DNA of 64,000 nucleotides, taken from NCBI RefSeq assembly GCF_000276665.1, contig NW_004955417.1, positions 20,708,612 to 20,772,611 of the forward strand, given 5' to 3'. The notes beneath the pieces were generated by a model. It saw nothing but the letters and a program-made list of their open reading frames with translations. It was not told the DNA's origin and did no database searches. A program made the position numbers and the translations under genes. The stretch comes from Chinchilla lanigera. Taxonomy: Eukaryota > Chordata > Mammalia > Rodentia > Chinchillidae. This document shows, piece by piece, positions 24,613 to 35,859 of the stretch (position 1 is the first letter of the stretch; every line of letters starts with the position of its first letter).

Positions 24613-25808
24613 TGGCATGGGAGGGCAGGGCCTGCGAGCACGGTGTGAGTCCATGCTCTCTGCTTCCTCCATTGTCTCAGCGATGGTGGAGGCTTTGAGA
24701 GGAGTGTAAGGGCACGTGACTTGTTGAGTAGACTAACAGGAACCCCAAGACCTGAGACCAGGACAAGAGCCAGGTCCCAGGTGCACAGGTGCACACACGC
24801 CCTTGGAGGGCAGAGTAGCTGGAGAGAACAGCAGCATAAAAGTGTCTGACTCAGCAATGAGGAGTCAGCAGTTGAACTCCAGAGAACACCACCAGCAGAA
24901 GTCCAGTGCCAGGCCCACATCCAGAAGCCAAGATCAGCTCCATCCCCAACGCATTTCTGGGATTAAATCTGGACACTATCACAGAACTGTAAGCACCAGA
25001 GATATTTTCCTACTTTCATTCTCCCTTGTTTGGCTATCCTTGATATCTGATTGGATATCCCTCTCCTGTCTGATTGGATGTCATCTTCTTTGCTTCTGTA
25101 GTGGGTAATTATTTTTGTATTTGGGATTTTTAGTATTGATTTTTCTATTTTTTCTCATCTCTCATGTCTTTGTTTCTTTTTTTCCATCAGTTCTTTTTCT
25201 ACTTTCTCTTTTTCCCTTCTTTTTTTCAATTTCCAGGTACCTTACCTCTTTTTCATTCTTTTCTATACACTCACTTTCTCTCTTTCCTCAACTTCTTCTT
25301 AAATTTAAACTTTCAAGAGAGAAAACATTGTCTCTGCCCTTTCTGACTACTCCTTTGTATTTTATTTTATTCTTTCCCTCCTGTATCCTCCAGTTTTCCG
25401 ATCTTGGGTGATTATCCATCAATTTCCAGCCTTCAGTCGACCATATTTCACCTCACACATCACTTTGTCCTACCCGCTAACCATCTTAACCTCCTTGCCC
25501 CCTCACAGAGGGATAAAATCACCTGGCTAAGGGAAAAATCCCCTGTATGATAACACTGTAACTGTATGAGGTCATAGTCACCACCACAGTCTCCAGTATC
25601 AGAGGATTAGGAGCTGAGCCAAATAGTAATCTTGCATCCACTACAAATTGGGAAGCTAGGGCCTTGAGAATTCTATAAGAAATCACCTATATCTAGAAGA
25701 CATCCCTAAGGAACAGACACTCTCTAGGGAAACCTAAATACTAGCAATAAAGCTGTATATCATAAGAAACTGGTATAGAAAATAAAATTTAAAAAGGGAA
25801 AACAGAAA
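24613..25808 (+). promoter_or_regulatory. Putative 5' UTR/promoter of the HAL1-like element
   Basis: Starts with a G+C-rich block (ggcatgggagggcagggcc onward to about 24960), then a T/C-rich region at 25110-25400 and an A-rich lead into ORF1. In L1 the 5' UTR carries an internal RNA polymerase II promoter. I see no specific factor-binding site I would assert. Short frames here are not genes. Confidence 0.6.
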
Positions 25809-27030
25809 ATGACAAGAAGCAGAAACAAAATGTAAACCCCAAACCCCCAGTCCACCCAGGACAAGCCCAGAACTCAAGGGGAAATAAAGAATTGGAAATC
25901 AAACACTGGAACTTTCTGAAATGATAGCAGCAGAAGTGAAAGAATGTGGCAAAGGCTATGGAGAAAATAATCTCTCAGGTACAGAAAGACACGATGCTTA
26001 AAATCAAAAATAGTAGAGAAGACATAGATGAAAGAATAGATGAGCTTAGAAAAATGATGGAATCAAATATTTCTCAGCATAGGAAAGAAAAGGAATCCAT
26101 AAAACAGATTCAAATAGAAATCCAAGAGATTAAAACCTCCATTGAAAGTATATGCAACAGGCTGAACCAAGGAGAGGACAGGATTTCAGATCTTGAGGAC
26201 AGAATTATAGACAGTGATAAGGAAAAGAGAGATACCTTAAAATTAGCTAACAACCGTGAAAAATCAATCCAACCCCTACAAGATGAAGCAAAAAAAAAAA
26301 AAAAATAACATAAGATGGATTGGGGTAAATAAGAATGCTGGAGACAGCGTAAATGACATGAAAAATCTTCACAAAAATACCTGTAGTAAATTTTCCAAGT
26401 GTGGATAAAGAATTTGAATTGGAAATAAATGAAGCCTTTAGAACCCCAAACATTTCTGACCAAAATAAAACTATACCAATACATATAATAATAATAAAGA
26501 TTCCAGAATTTCTGCACAAGAATAAAATATTTAAAGCTGTTAGAGAGCAGAAGCAGATCATCTATAAAGGAAAGCCCATCAGAATCACAGCAGATGACTC
26601 AACATGTACACTTAAGTCAAGAAGAGCTTGGGGGCTGGGGATTTAGCTCAGCAGCACAGCGCCTGCCTGGCAAGTCCAAGGTTGTGAGTTCCATTCCTGG
26701 AACTGGAAAAAAACCAAAACAAAAAAAAAAAAAAAAAAAGAGCTTGGAGTGAAGTATTTCAAGTCCTGAAAGAAAACAACTTTCAGCCCAGATTGATGTA
26801 CACTGCAAAATTAGCTTTCAAAATTCATAGAGAAATGAGATACTTCCATGACAAAGAACAACTGAAGAGATTTATGAACACCAAGTCAATGCTACCAATA
26901 GTACTAAAAGATACTCTAGACAGAGATAAAAATGACCTCAATTCCAACAAAAACAACAGAAAAAACCTACAGGCAGGGCAAGCAGTTAAACAGAGGGGAA
27001 AAGCAGGGAACCAACAGCACAAAAATTCCA
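25809..27030 (+). pseudogene. Decayed L1-type ORF1 (RNA-binding chaperone)
   Basis: ORF1p is the trimeric nucleic-acid chaperone that coats L1 RNA in the cytoplasmic particle. A candidate start ATG is at 25809, but its frame stops after eight codons (decay). An intact frame at 25946-26308 holds the coiled coil (SIESICNRLNQGEDRISDLED). Next come RRM-like sequence (IRWIGV near 26308) and YKGKPIRITADDSTCTLKSR at about 26560-26620. After an ID insertion at 26632-26737 comes the C-terminal domain: VLKENNFQPRLMYTAK, YFHDKEQLKRF and LPIVLKDTL. Several stops and frameshifts are present. The domain order matches mammalian ORF1p. Confidence 0.85.
26632..26737 (+). mobile_element. ID SINE inserted in ORF1 of the HAL1-like element
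   Basis: ggggctggggatttagctca, core cctggcaagtccaaggttg, 3' end cctggaactgg, tail of 19 or more A. Flanked by agagcttgg at 26623-26631 and about 26739-26747. It splits the ORF1 C-terminal domain between an AW and a SEVFQVL-like segment. Confidence 0.93.
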
Positions 27031-27586
27031 TGCCCAAGATAAGCCAATACATGTCAGTTATAACAATCAATGTACATGGCCTCAATTTATCATTCAAAAG
27101 AAACAGACAGGCAGAGTGGATCAAGTAACAAGATCCAGGAATATGCTATATTCAAGAAATACATTTAACCAAAAAGAAATTCATAGACTAAAAATTAAAA
27201 ATGGAAAACAATCTTCCACGCAATAGGAACACAGAAAAAAGCAAGAGTAGATATTCTTTTTGAAGGCAATGTCAGCTTCAAACCAAGAATGATCAAAAGG
27301 TATAAACAAGGTCACTATATACTTGTTAAGAGGAAATTTCAAGAGAAAAGGATAACAATCGTATGTATATGTACATCAAATACAGCAGCACCCAACTATA
27401 TGACATTAATAAACATGAAAAATCAAATAAGCATAACACAATTGTAACGGGAGACATCAATACCATACTGCCACAAAGAGATTGATCAACTAGACAAATA
27501 ATCAGCAAAGCAATAATAGAACTAAACCAAACCTGTGAACAAATGAACTTAGTAGATGCTTTTATAGTATCTACTAAGTTGGGGAG
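27031..27586 (+). pseudogene. Truncated L1 ORF2: endonuclease domain remnant
   Basis: ORF2p normally supplies target-nicking endonuclease and reverse transcriptase. Here a Met-Pro-Lys start at about 27031 is followed by SVITINVHGLNLSFKRNRQA and EWIK, typical of the APE-like endonuclease N-terminus. Then come a stop, then decayed matches including CYIQEIHLT and TGDINTILPQRD (L1 GDFNT motif with Phe to Ile). It stops near NQTCEQMNLVDAF at about 27560, only partway through the endonuclease. The rest of the endonuclease, RT and cysteine-rich C-terminus are missing. Several stops mean this copy is dead. Confidence 0.82.
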
Positions 27587-27963
27587 AGTAGATGCTCCCC
27601 CCAACATCAATGAAACATGGACCAGAATGAATACTAGATATTGGGAAATAGCAGGCAAATGTACAAACGACAAGGGGAATAACAGGATAGCTAAGATAAT
27701 TGTACTATTAATTTCTATTGATTTATTGAAAGCAACAGTTAATGTTTGATTGTTTGATCAATCTTGCATATCTATATCTTTCAATCTGAGCAACTACTTT
27801 GAAGATAACAATAATTAATACAGCAACCAATGTTGATTTTATATCATCTTGCTTTGAAATTCTGTATTGTTTTTATAGCTTTTGTGTTGTTTTGCTTTTG
27901 TCTATTTTTTGTAATTTTGTTTTTATTTTCTCTTTAAAATAAAAAAAGTAAAATAAAAATAAA
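27587..27963 (+). other. 3' UTR and tail of the HAL1-like element
   Basis: Shares the 3' UTR found in the two L1 3' ends at 33.2-33.8 kb and 50.7-51.0 kb: atactagatattgggaaat, ttgatcaatcttgcat(atct)atat, actttgaagataacaat and a T-rich end before an A-rich tail. This ties the HAL1-like element to the local L1 lineage. The boundary with ORF2 lies near a small palindrome at 27546-27580. Confidence 0.8.
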
Positions 27964-27974
27964 TACCATGAAAC

Positions 27975-30100
27975 CATTCTACAGATAGATATCCACAGAT
28001 ATGCAGAGGTATCAAGCAAATCTTTTCAGTGCCTACTCCTTTTGTTCTGAACATGTTAAATTTAGTAAAATTTATTCAGTTAAACTATTTAATGAGCCAT
28101 ATTTGTACCAGCAATTTCACCCCAATGTGTCAGTGCAAAAATCACTGAAATTAAATGTGGTGAGTGGACCACTCACATTTACATCCAGGACCTTTTAAAA
28201 CCCTGTTAATTGGTTACAAGTGGACAAGAAAGACACCTGTTCATCACAAAAAACAGGGTAGTGGAGAGAACTCCCATTCCATTTTCTATGCTAGAAATTA
28301 AAGGGGCTCCGTGATATGAATTAGTGGGCTCTGAATGCTGTAACAAAAACTAACAAGAAATCAAGAACAAGTTGCTTTATCCTATAGCAGTACAGGAAGG
28401 CTTGGGAAGCAAAAATAAGAGAGGTAAGAGTGGAGGGGGAGGTGCTGTGGAAATAAGTAGAACATAGATATACCGTGTACAGGAACCTAAGAACATAAGT
28501 GAAGGTAAACACTGTATGTTATAAATATAAGATTAGTAATATCAACAAGAAAGAAAGAGGGAAAGGGGGTTTAGAGGAGGAGGGAGGGAGGCAGATGGAA
28601 AGGGGGTGTGGATTCAGAAAACAAACTGCATTATGTTCATGTACCCACTTCCCAAGACGTCCATAAACTGTGTGTGCTGCATATGTGTAGTAATAGAAAC
28701 AAGGTATATCTATGTGATAGTGGTGTTTTCATAGAAGCTGAAAGAGAAACTGGGTTAAAAATTTGTCTAAGGAGCAATTAGTCCACAGGATACCTTCCTG
28801 CATGCTTCTCTGGTAACTTCCGCTTAATCTGTTAGTATTCTCTGGAATGATTGAGAGCGTCAGTCTGAATACACCACGCCTGGGCATGGGCACGAGCGCT
28901 GTACATAGAAGCGAAACACTTAACAGTGGTCTTCCACTGAAAGCATAGAGTAATGCTGAGCAGGTTTATGCATCAGCCCTGGAGGTTAGAAAATGCCTGT
29001 CTGAAAACTTCAGCCATTAAAACAATAAATATTTGCACTCCAAGGCAGTTTCGATAGATTCATTAGCATGAGCTATCTACAGTCCAGATTTACACTCACA
29101 AGTTCCAAAACACTAGAGTTTCAATTAGCTTTCTAATGTTCACTAAATATAGAAAAAATCAATGAAGAGAAAATATCTGAATGAAATCAAGAATAAAAAT
29201 AAAAATAATATCAAGTAAAATACTCCTCATTGAAAAATAAAATTACTATGTTGAAATCAAATTAGTGCTAGGATACTTGCTATCCTGCCCTTGGTAAATA
29301 AACCATAGAAAACAATCACTAAAAATCAAGTCACTTTCGTACAACTTAATCTAATGTAGATTAAATCTCTAGTGCATTTAGAGAAGTAGAAAAGTATCAA
29401 GAAACAATGAGATAAATTTTGCAATGTGGGCCATGCAATCAAATATAATCAAGCATTTAAAGAAGCCAATAAATACATTCAACAATGAAAAGACAAGTCA
29501 ATTTGCAGAGTCCAAAATGTTATATAGATAATAAAAATGACTCAATAGGAGCCTTGAAATGTAATATAACAGTATAAGTGTCATGAAACACTATTAGTAA
29601 AATATATTATAACTTTATTATGCCCACTATCATATGGAGGTATTAGGATAATTAGATCAAAGATGTAAGAAAGACCCAGATTAATTTTCTTCACATAGTA
29701 TATGTTACTTTTCTCATCCAATGTGTTTTTGCTACAGATATAGATACACTGAATGAGAATACTAATGCATTAGATACTTTAAAATAAATAATAATGTGGT
29801 TGTACATTGAAACAGGAACTACTCAAAAGTTTATAATAAATGAGTGGATTGTTTTCAGCAATCAGACAGCATCAGTCAGTCTAATACTCATGTAAATGGA
29901 TTCCTAAAAAGGAAATGAACTTTAAAAACTTGTTTGGAAGAAATACTGGCTAAATGTTTTCTAACTGTAATTAAGATTGCAAAAGAAATGAAAAAAATTG
30001 CTCCAAACTTGTTCATCAAAGCTCATAAAATGAATCATATAAGAAAGCAGAACCAGGGTGAGCGGTGAGGACGTTGCTTGAGGATGGAGATCTGCCTCAT
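27975..30100. other. AT-rich unique DNA
   Basis: No gene or repeat supported, apart from a GA-rich stretch at about 28545-28610. Frames at 28001-28198 and 28321-28512 have no domain. Confidence 0.5.
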
Positions 30101-30119
30101 TTGAGCAATGCCCGGGTTC

Positions 30120-30426
30120 AAGTCTTCTTCACTGAGAAAGAGAGGGAGGGAGGAAGTGAAGGAGGGAGGGAGTGAAGAGGGAGGAAGGAAGGAAGGAAGG
30201 AAGGAAGGAAGGAAGGAAGGAAGGAAGGAAGGAAGGAANNNNNNNNNNNNNNNNNNNNNNNNNNNNNNNNNNNNNNNNNNNNNNNNNNNNNNNNNNNNNN
30301 NNNNNNNNNNNNNNNNNNNNNNNNNNNNNNNNNNNNNNNNNNNNNNNNNNNNNNNNNNNNNNNNNNNNNNNNNNNNNNNNNNNNNNNNNNNNNNNNNNNN
30401 NNNNNNNNNNNNNNNNNNNNNNNAAG

Positions 30427-30485
<59 letters not shown>

Positions 30486-30560
30486 AAAAGAAAAAGGGAA
30501 AGAGAAAAAATGGAAGAAGAAAGGTGTAGGAAGGAATGAAGAAAGGAAGGGGAAAGGAAG
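30120..30560. repeat. Purine microsatellite (GGAA)n/(AAAG)n with gap
   Basis: Left of the gap (GGGA/GGAA)n, with about 14 ggaa units. Right of the gap (AAAG)n from about 30424, then decaying to mixed purines. The two sides differ in unit, so the gap hides a transition between repeat units. Confidence 0.95.
30239..30423. other. Assembly gap (185 N)
   Basis: Run of 185 undetermined bases inside the purine microsatellite. The non-round length suggests an estimated, not default, gap. Confidence 1.
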
Positions 30561-32153
30561 AATTTACAGTGTGTTTATCATGTGTGAATTTAATATTTAA
30601 ATTATTAAGGAGTTTAAGGAATTCTGTTAATAATTACCTAAAGATAAGGGCAGAGGTAATGTATATTGTTTTAGGAAAAATCATATATCAAATCTTTATC
30701 TTCCACAATCACTAACATAAATATTATTCCCAGTTAATGTATTTGTAAAAAAGTGTTCCTGCTTTTTAGAATGAGATATAAACATACAAAAAAAGCAAAC
30801 TTTTTACCTTTTTCAGAGTACTTGCATTTTAAAATATGATCTACCTAATACATTCACTTTGAAAACTGGAAATCATACACATCATGCTCATGCCCACACA
30901 CATACATGAAATTGCACATATTTCCAACTAAGTGCTTATTTTTCAAGGATTTCAAAATGCTTGGGGAAAATAGCTAATCATTATAGGTTTTCACAATAAT
31001 TTTTATTTAACGTGTTTATTCACAATTTTCTCCTTTCTTATAAGTATAAATTACTTTAAATAAAAAACTATGTTATTCCTTTAATTTACCTGAAGAATTT
31101 AGAACAATAAATGACATAGAGTGGCAATCTATAAATGTAATATAAATATGTAAATGAATAGATATCATTATGGATATTCAGGGAAAACTCATGTCATAAT
31201 AATAGAGGAGAAACATAGGCTAAAATATTTGAGATAACTGCACTAAATTCAGAGATGTACATAGAAGATAATTAATGTGTGATATTTTGAATGAATTTTA
31301 CCAAAGAATCAATAACCTCATAAGTACAGATGAGTTTTGTTTATTTTTTGCTTCATCTGGAGAAGTCTTAACATTTGCTAAATTAATCACATTTGCTTTT
31401 TTGAATTGCTTCATCCTTCTCTTCCATTTTAAACTTTATGTATTTAACACTTTATGTGTTTAACAATTTATGTAACACTTTATGTATTTAACAATTCCTG
31501 AGTGTTATTCTGTCTGATTAATTGAGATTTATCTAACATACTTTCCAATTAAATAGCATTGACTTCGCCAGATCACAAAACAGCACATATTTCTTGATTT
31601 TAAAATAATTTTTTGATTCCCATCCATTTACCAGTTTTACATTTTCACAAGCAATGTGTGACAAAGGTAAGTAGGGTTCTTTTGCTAAAGTTGCAAATTT
31701 ATAAAGCTACTCCTCTCTTCAGCAATTCAACTTTTTCAATATTAAACATCTGAGTTACACTACATTTCAGATTATATAAAATAATTTTAAGTGAGCAAGA
31801 TAGTCACAGGTAATCTTGATCATTCATAAATGCAAACAGTGAGTGATTAAAAATTTCTCAGCAATTTCTTACATGATATTCTCAAGGGAGGTTTAGGCAC
31901 TGTACCTGCATTTAGTTACAGATAAGAGCTACTGGGAGCAATTAGGAATCAGGAAAAAAGCTACTCTGATCAGTTATGTTCTTGTTACTGAGCTTTGTAG
32001 TGAGTTATATAATAAAACATATATGCTTGGAAATTATAAATTCATTTTAAATTGTATTAGGGCTGCATATATGAGGAAGATCAATGGAAATTATGATCAC
32101 ATTTTACAAAATAGTAAAAATTACATGCTATTTATCCCAATAGTACCTAAATC
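30561..32153. other. AT-rich unique DNA
   Basis: Nothing supported except a short tandem array at 31432-31495, listed separately. Confidence 0.5.
31432..31495. repeat. Imperfect tandem array, unit about 16 bp
   Basis: Units of the type actttatgtatttaac repeat about four times with small length changes (one copy shortened to aatttatgtaac). Confidence 0.8.
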
Positions 32154-32168
32154 CAGACTTAAAATGCT

Positions 32169-32260
32169 GGGGCTGGGCATTTAGTTCAGCGGCACACAGC
32201 CTGCCTGGCAAGCGCAAGGTCATGAGTTCGATTCCCCGTGCCAGAAAAAAAAAACAAAAA
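32169..32260 (+). mobile_element. ID SINE
   Basis: ggggctgggcatttagttca, core cctggcaagcgcaaggtcat, B box gagttcgattccccg, A tail. Flanks cagacttaaaat (about 32154) and cagacttataat (about 32261) make a duplication with one mismatch. Confidence 0.93.
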
Positions 32261-32269
32261 CAGACTTAT

Positions 32270-32894
32270 AATCCTGTTTACTTTAGTATAAATTTTAAAT
32301 ATAATGGAAGTAGGTTCCTGAAATTTGGATTTGAAATTTAAGGATTTTAAAATTTGAATAATTCCATTAAATCCTTAGTTCACTATCAGCAAAATAAATC
32401 TAATGACTTGTTACATAAGGTTTGCATTTTAAACTAAGCCAAAGAAAATATTCAATTAATTAAATTCTATACATGTTTATATATTAGATAGGAGTATATA
32501 TATTTATGTGAGAAAGTTGCAGTAGAGCTGGATATTAAATAACCTACAATAAAGTTAAATTTAATGTCAGATAAGGATTGGATATAAACTGCATTTCTGA
32601 GCTTATTTTCATGTCATTTAGTCAATTTAGTCTAACAACCTATGCTTCTTAAGAACCCATGCAATTTTTACTTTCCTTAACAAATGTCAATCAACAGAAA
32701 ACAAGAAAAATCAAACCAGCAAAAATGTTATTTCCCTCATGTTTTGGTTCTTTCATTTGTTTATAATTAGCCTGTTAGTATTGTCAGTTGATTTCATTTT
32801 TTCCTTACATTTTGGCTACCATACAGTCATCATATAAACTGTCACATAAATGTGTAACCACCTAGCAAGGTTGCCGACATTGAGCTATTAGTAC
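32270..32894. other. AT-rich unique DNA
   Basis: Nothing recognised. Confidence 0.5.
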
Positions 32895-33225
32895 TACTTT
32901 GCCATAATGACGGATAAACCTGAGAACTTCCTAGGTAAATGGATGCACCTTGAGACCATGTTCTTCAATGCAGTGAATCATACGCACATGTTTAAATATC
33001 TCATTGTTTCCCTGGTGTGAGAAAGCACGGGGTAAATAAAGACCAGGATGTACACTAGATATTGGGAAATGGGAAGAAAGCGTTCAAATGAGAAGAAGAA
33101 AAGGGAGTGGGAGGGGAAAAGAAAGAAGGGACAAGCAAAAAAGAAGGAAGAATAGAAACAAAGCTTTTGTAAATGAGGGGAAGAAGGATTGAAGGGAGGG
33201 GAAGGGTATGGGGAAAAGAAGAATC
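32895..33225 (+). mobile_element. L1 3' fragment, copy A
   Basis: Matches the last ORF2 codons and the start of the 3' UTR: gataaacctgagaacttcct, aggtaaatggatgcacc and ctagatattgggaaatggga, then a purine-rich 3' UTR block. It stops without reaching the usual 3' UTR end, just where copy B begins. Confidence 0.75.
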
Positions 33226-33835
33226 AAGCAACCCAAATGTCCATCCACCGAGGATTGGATAAGAAAAATGTGGTACTTTTATATAATGGAACATTACTCA
33301 GCTGTAAAGAAAGATAAACCCGAGGCTTTTATAGGTAAATGGTCACAACTAGAGACCATACTCATAAGTGAAATAAATCAAACATACATGTGCAAGCACC
33401 GCATTGTTTCACTAGTGTAAAACCTGAAAGGGTTAATTTAAACTAGGAGGTATGACAGACGTTGTGAAATGATAGGAAAGCACTCAAGGGTAAAGGCAAC
33501 TGGGATGTGGGAAGAGAGAAGGGAAAGAAGGAGAAATTTTGTATGTAGGTATATGCAGGATAGTTAACATGGCTGTTCTACTGTCTTCTATTTCTTTGCT
33601 GAAAGAAACTATCAATGAGTCCTTGGTTGATCAGTATTGCATGTCTATATCTGTTTTCATGAGAAACCACTTTGAAGATATCAGTATGTAATACAACAAG
33701 CATTGTTAAGTCTCTACCACTTTGTTTGTAACTCCGTATTGTCTGTACTGTTTTTTGCTATTTTGTAAAATGTTGTCTGTATGTCAGTGTTTTCCTCCTT
33801 TTATTTTTAGAATAAAAAAATTAAAAAAAATAAAA
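33226..33835 (+). mobile_element. L1 3' end, copy B (ORF2 end, 3' UTR, tail)
   Basis: An open frame ends at 33420. It carries the ORF2 C-terminal motif QPKCPSTEDWIRKMWYFYIM and EHYSAVKKD, then ETILISEIN and KHRIVSLV. This is the normal last 60 or so residues of L1 ORF2. The 3' UTR follows, with ggttgatcagtattgcatg, ctttgaagatatcag and an A-rich end. It is a 5'-truncated insertion of the same L1 lineage as the HAL1-like element. No reverse transcriptase is left. Confidence 0.88.
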
Positions 33836-35160
33836 GATATATTATGCACAAGTACAAATTCTCTACAATGAATGTGATCATTATGTGTATCTAAGGTGTA
33901 CCAAAAGTTAATTTTAAAAATCTATTTTAAATATTAATGAGAAATTTTGAGTACTATGATTTGCTAAAAAATTTCAGTAAGTCTTGCATTCACTAAGTTC
34001 AAAGTTTAAATCATACATATGTATGAAGTTATTTTCTCATATTAATTGTTATAATGATTATTTACTCTATTGAATTTTTTATAATAATATCTAAATTGAT
34101 TATCAGGTAAAACATGATGTGGGCATTTAGTGTGGTCTCTCATATTTTTATATTAAATTTAACTGACAAATAAGTGAAAACAAGTGCTCTCATGCTACTA
34201 GATTTTGCCAAATGAAATGTAGCTAGTTATTACCTTGTATTTATATTCAGCATAATATGAACTGTCTACTATAGATTTCAATTTCCATAAGTCCACTCTT
34301 TTTTTTAATATACTATTCTTCTGATACCTTTCAGATGTTCTGCATTTTCATGTTGAATAAATGTATTTCTTTACATTTCCTTGAGTTTGTTTATTGAATT
34401 TCTTTTCCTGATTATACTTTATGTTGTGAAGATGTAGTAAAATGTCATAAAATTTGAGTTTTCCACTCAAGTTCATTATGAATTGCAATTTTGCTCAGAT
34501 TCATTTTTATTTGTACATTGCCACTTTTATTAAAATATATATATTTAAAATAAGATATGTATTTTTAAAATTTGCATATGCATTTCAGATTCTTGATTCA
34601 CTGACGCTACCCAGATTTCTTTTTCAGTTTTAGCCCTTTGGCACCTTCTGTAATCCTACCCCTAGCTTCTCCACTGTAAGTCTAATCTTTCATGCCATTT
34701 CTATACCAATGTACTCTAGATAATATAGTCTATTTCTTGTTTAACTTGTTTTTTTTTCCTATTCTCCTTATTGTCTTCAAAATAATAGATTCAGAATCAC
34801 TCATAATTTTTTTCTTATTACTTCTATTCTCTGCAGTACCTGTTGGATCTCTTTGTCTTTTTTCTTTGCTTATGTTTCCAAGTGAGATCTTTATTTCAGA
34901 AGTTTAAAATTCCATTCCTAGCATGGGTACTGACTTCATCTCCTAAGCTTCAGAAATTATATTTAAAGGCTGATTACCTTCTGGAGAGCGTTGAATGAAT
35001 ATTACACAGGGCAAATGAAATAGAAACAAATTTCACTTTCTCTGGTTGGCTCCCTTACTCTGTTCTCTACCTTGCTAACTATATGGTGTGCTGGTTTGCT
35101 CTGACTACAGAATTACCACATTAAGTAAACAAGCATTAAGTATTGGCAACATTATAGATT
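33836..35160. other. AT-rich unique DNA
   Basis: Nothing supported. The hydrophobic 71-codon frame at 34692-34907 has no recognisable domain. Confidence 0.5.
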
Positions 35161-35161
35161 T

Positions 35162-35738
35162 CAGTTATGGTTTGTTTCAAAAACATGGCCCTAAAGGGCT
35201 CAGGTATCCAGAGGTGAGGCTTTTGGTAGACAGTTAGGTCACAGTGATGCTAACCTCATCCTTGGAGAATCCATTCATTAATTCACAGCAGTTAGACTCT
35301 ATTTGGAGGAAGTAGGTCACCTGAAAGAGTGTCTTCCCTTTTTGTTTCCTTCCTTTCTTCCTTCCTACTTCCACTCATTTTTCTTTCCCTTTTCTCTCTC
35401 TGTCTCTCTCTCTCTCTTCCTTCCTCCCTACCTTCTGCCCTCCTTCTCTCTTTTGTTTCTTTCTTTCTCCACTCATTTCCGGAGCTGCATCCCCAACCTT
35501 GGAAAGGTCTGCTCCTGTCCCTGGCTCCTTTCTTTGTCTCTGGCCCTGTCCATCCTGGCTGCCATGAGGTCAGACACATAAAGTCAGAAACCCTCCTCTG
35601 CCACCCACATGCATCATGATATTTCTGTCTTGCCCCAAACCATGCACTGAAGCCTCTGAAACTGTGAGCAAAAGTCAGTCTTTTCTCCTTCAGCTGCTTT
35701 GGTCAGGTATTTCTTCCTAATGACCAAAACACCTTCAA
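35162..35738 (+). mobile_element. MaLR-type LTR with internal CT expansion
   Basis: 5' end tcagttatggtttgtttc, a central pyrimidine block (35320-35475), then tggctgccatgaggtcag, accatgcactgaagcctctg, aaactgtgagcaaaag and an end tttcttcctaatgacc. This resembles rodent MaLR LTRs (ORR1/MT/MST group). The CT-rich middle is longer than expected and probably expanded. It is an LTR relic with no internal genes seen. Confidence 0.7.
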
Positions 35739-35859
35739 ATTTCTCTCAGCTCCATTCCTCATCCATGACCTTACTCTACGATCAACCCTTTTCTAAGTGG
35801 CTTGCCCACTGCCAGTTCACTTTTTACTGGTTGTTTAAGCTTTCCTTTTACATTTTTAT

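Larger units (their letters stand above)
24613..27963 (+). mobile_element. Full-length half-L1 (HAL1-like) retrotransposon
   Basis: A 3.35-kb plus-strand element (about 3.24 kb without the inserted ID). It has a GC-rich start like an L1 5' UTR, ORF1 with coiled coil, RRM and C-terminal domain, the start of ORF2 (endonuclease part), an abrupt jump to a 3' UTR and an A-rich tail. Flanks tagcatgaaac (24602-24612) and taccatgaaac (27964-27974) form an 11-bp target-site duplication with one mismatch. This suggests the ends are genuine and the missing RT region was absent at insertion. HAL1 elements are known L1 derivatives lacking most of ORF2. Assignment to that class is inference. Confidence 0.85.

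Noticed and set aside
24803..25411. Frames of 98-101 codons at 24.8-25.4 kb
   Set aside because: They lie in the 5' UTR-like part of the HAL1-like element, have no domain and contain low-complexity Phe/Leu/Ser.
26110..26561. Minus-strand frames of 104-135 codons
   Set aside because: They are antisense to the L1-type ORF1 at 25946-26640. The sense strand carries the recognisable protein.
30045..30135. Possible tRNA-like SINE (gggttcaag B-box-like) before the purine repeat
   Set aside because: Only a B-box-like match, with no convincing A box or flanking duplication. Not enough to annotate.
30108..30600. Frames of about 142 codons across the N gap
   Set aside because: Gly/Arg/Lys/Glu repeats from a purine microsatellite, running through undetermined bases.
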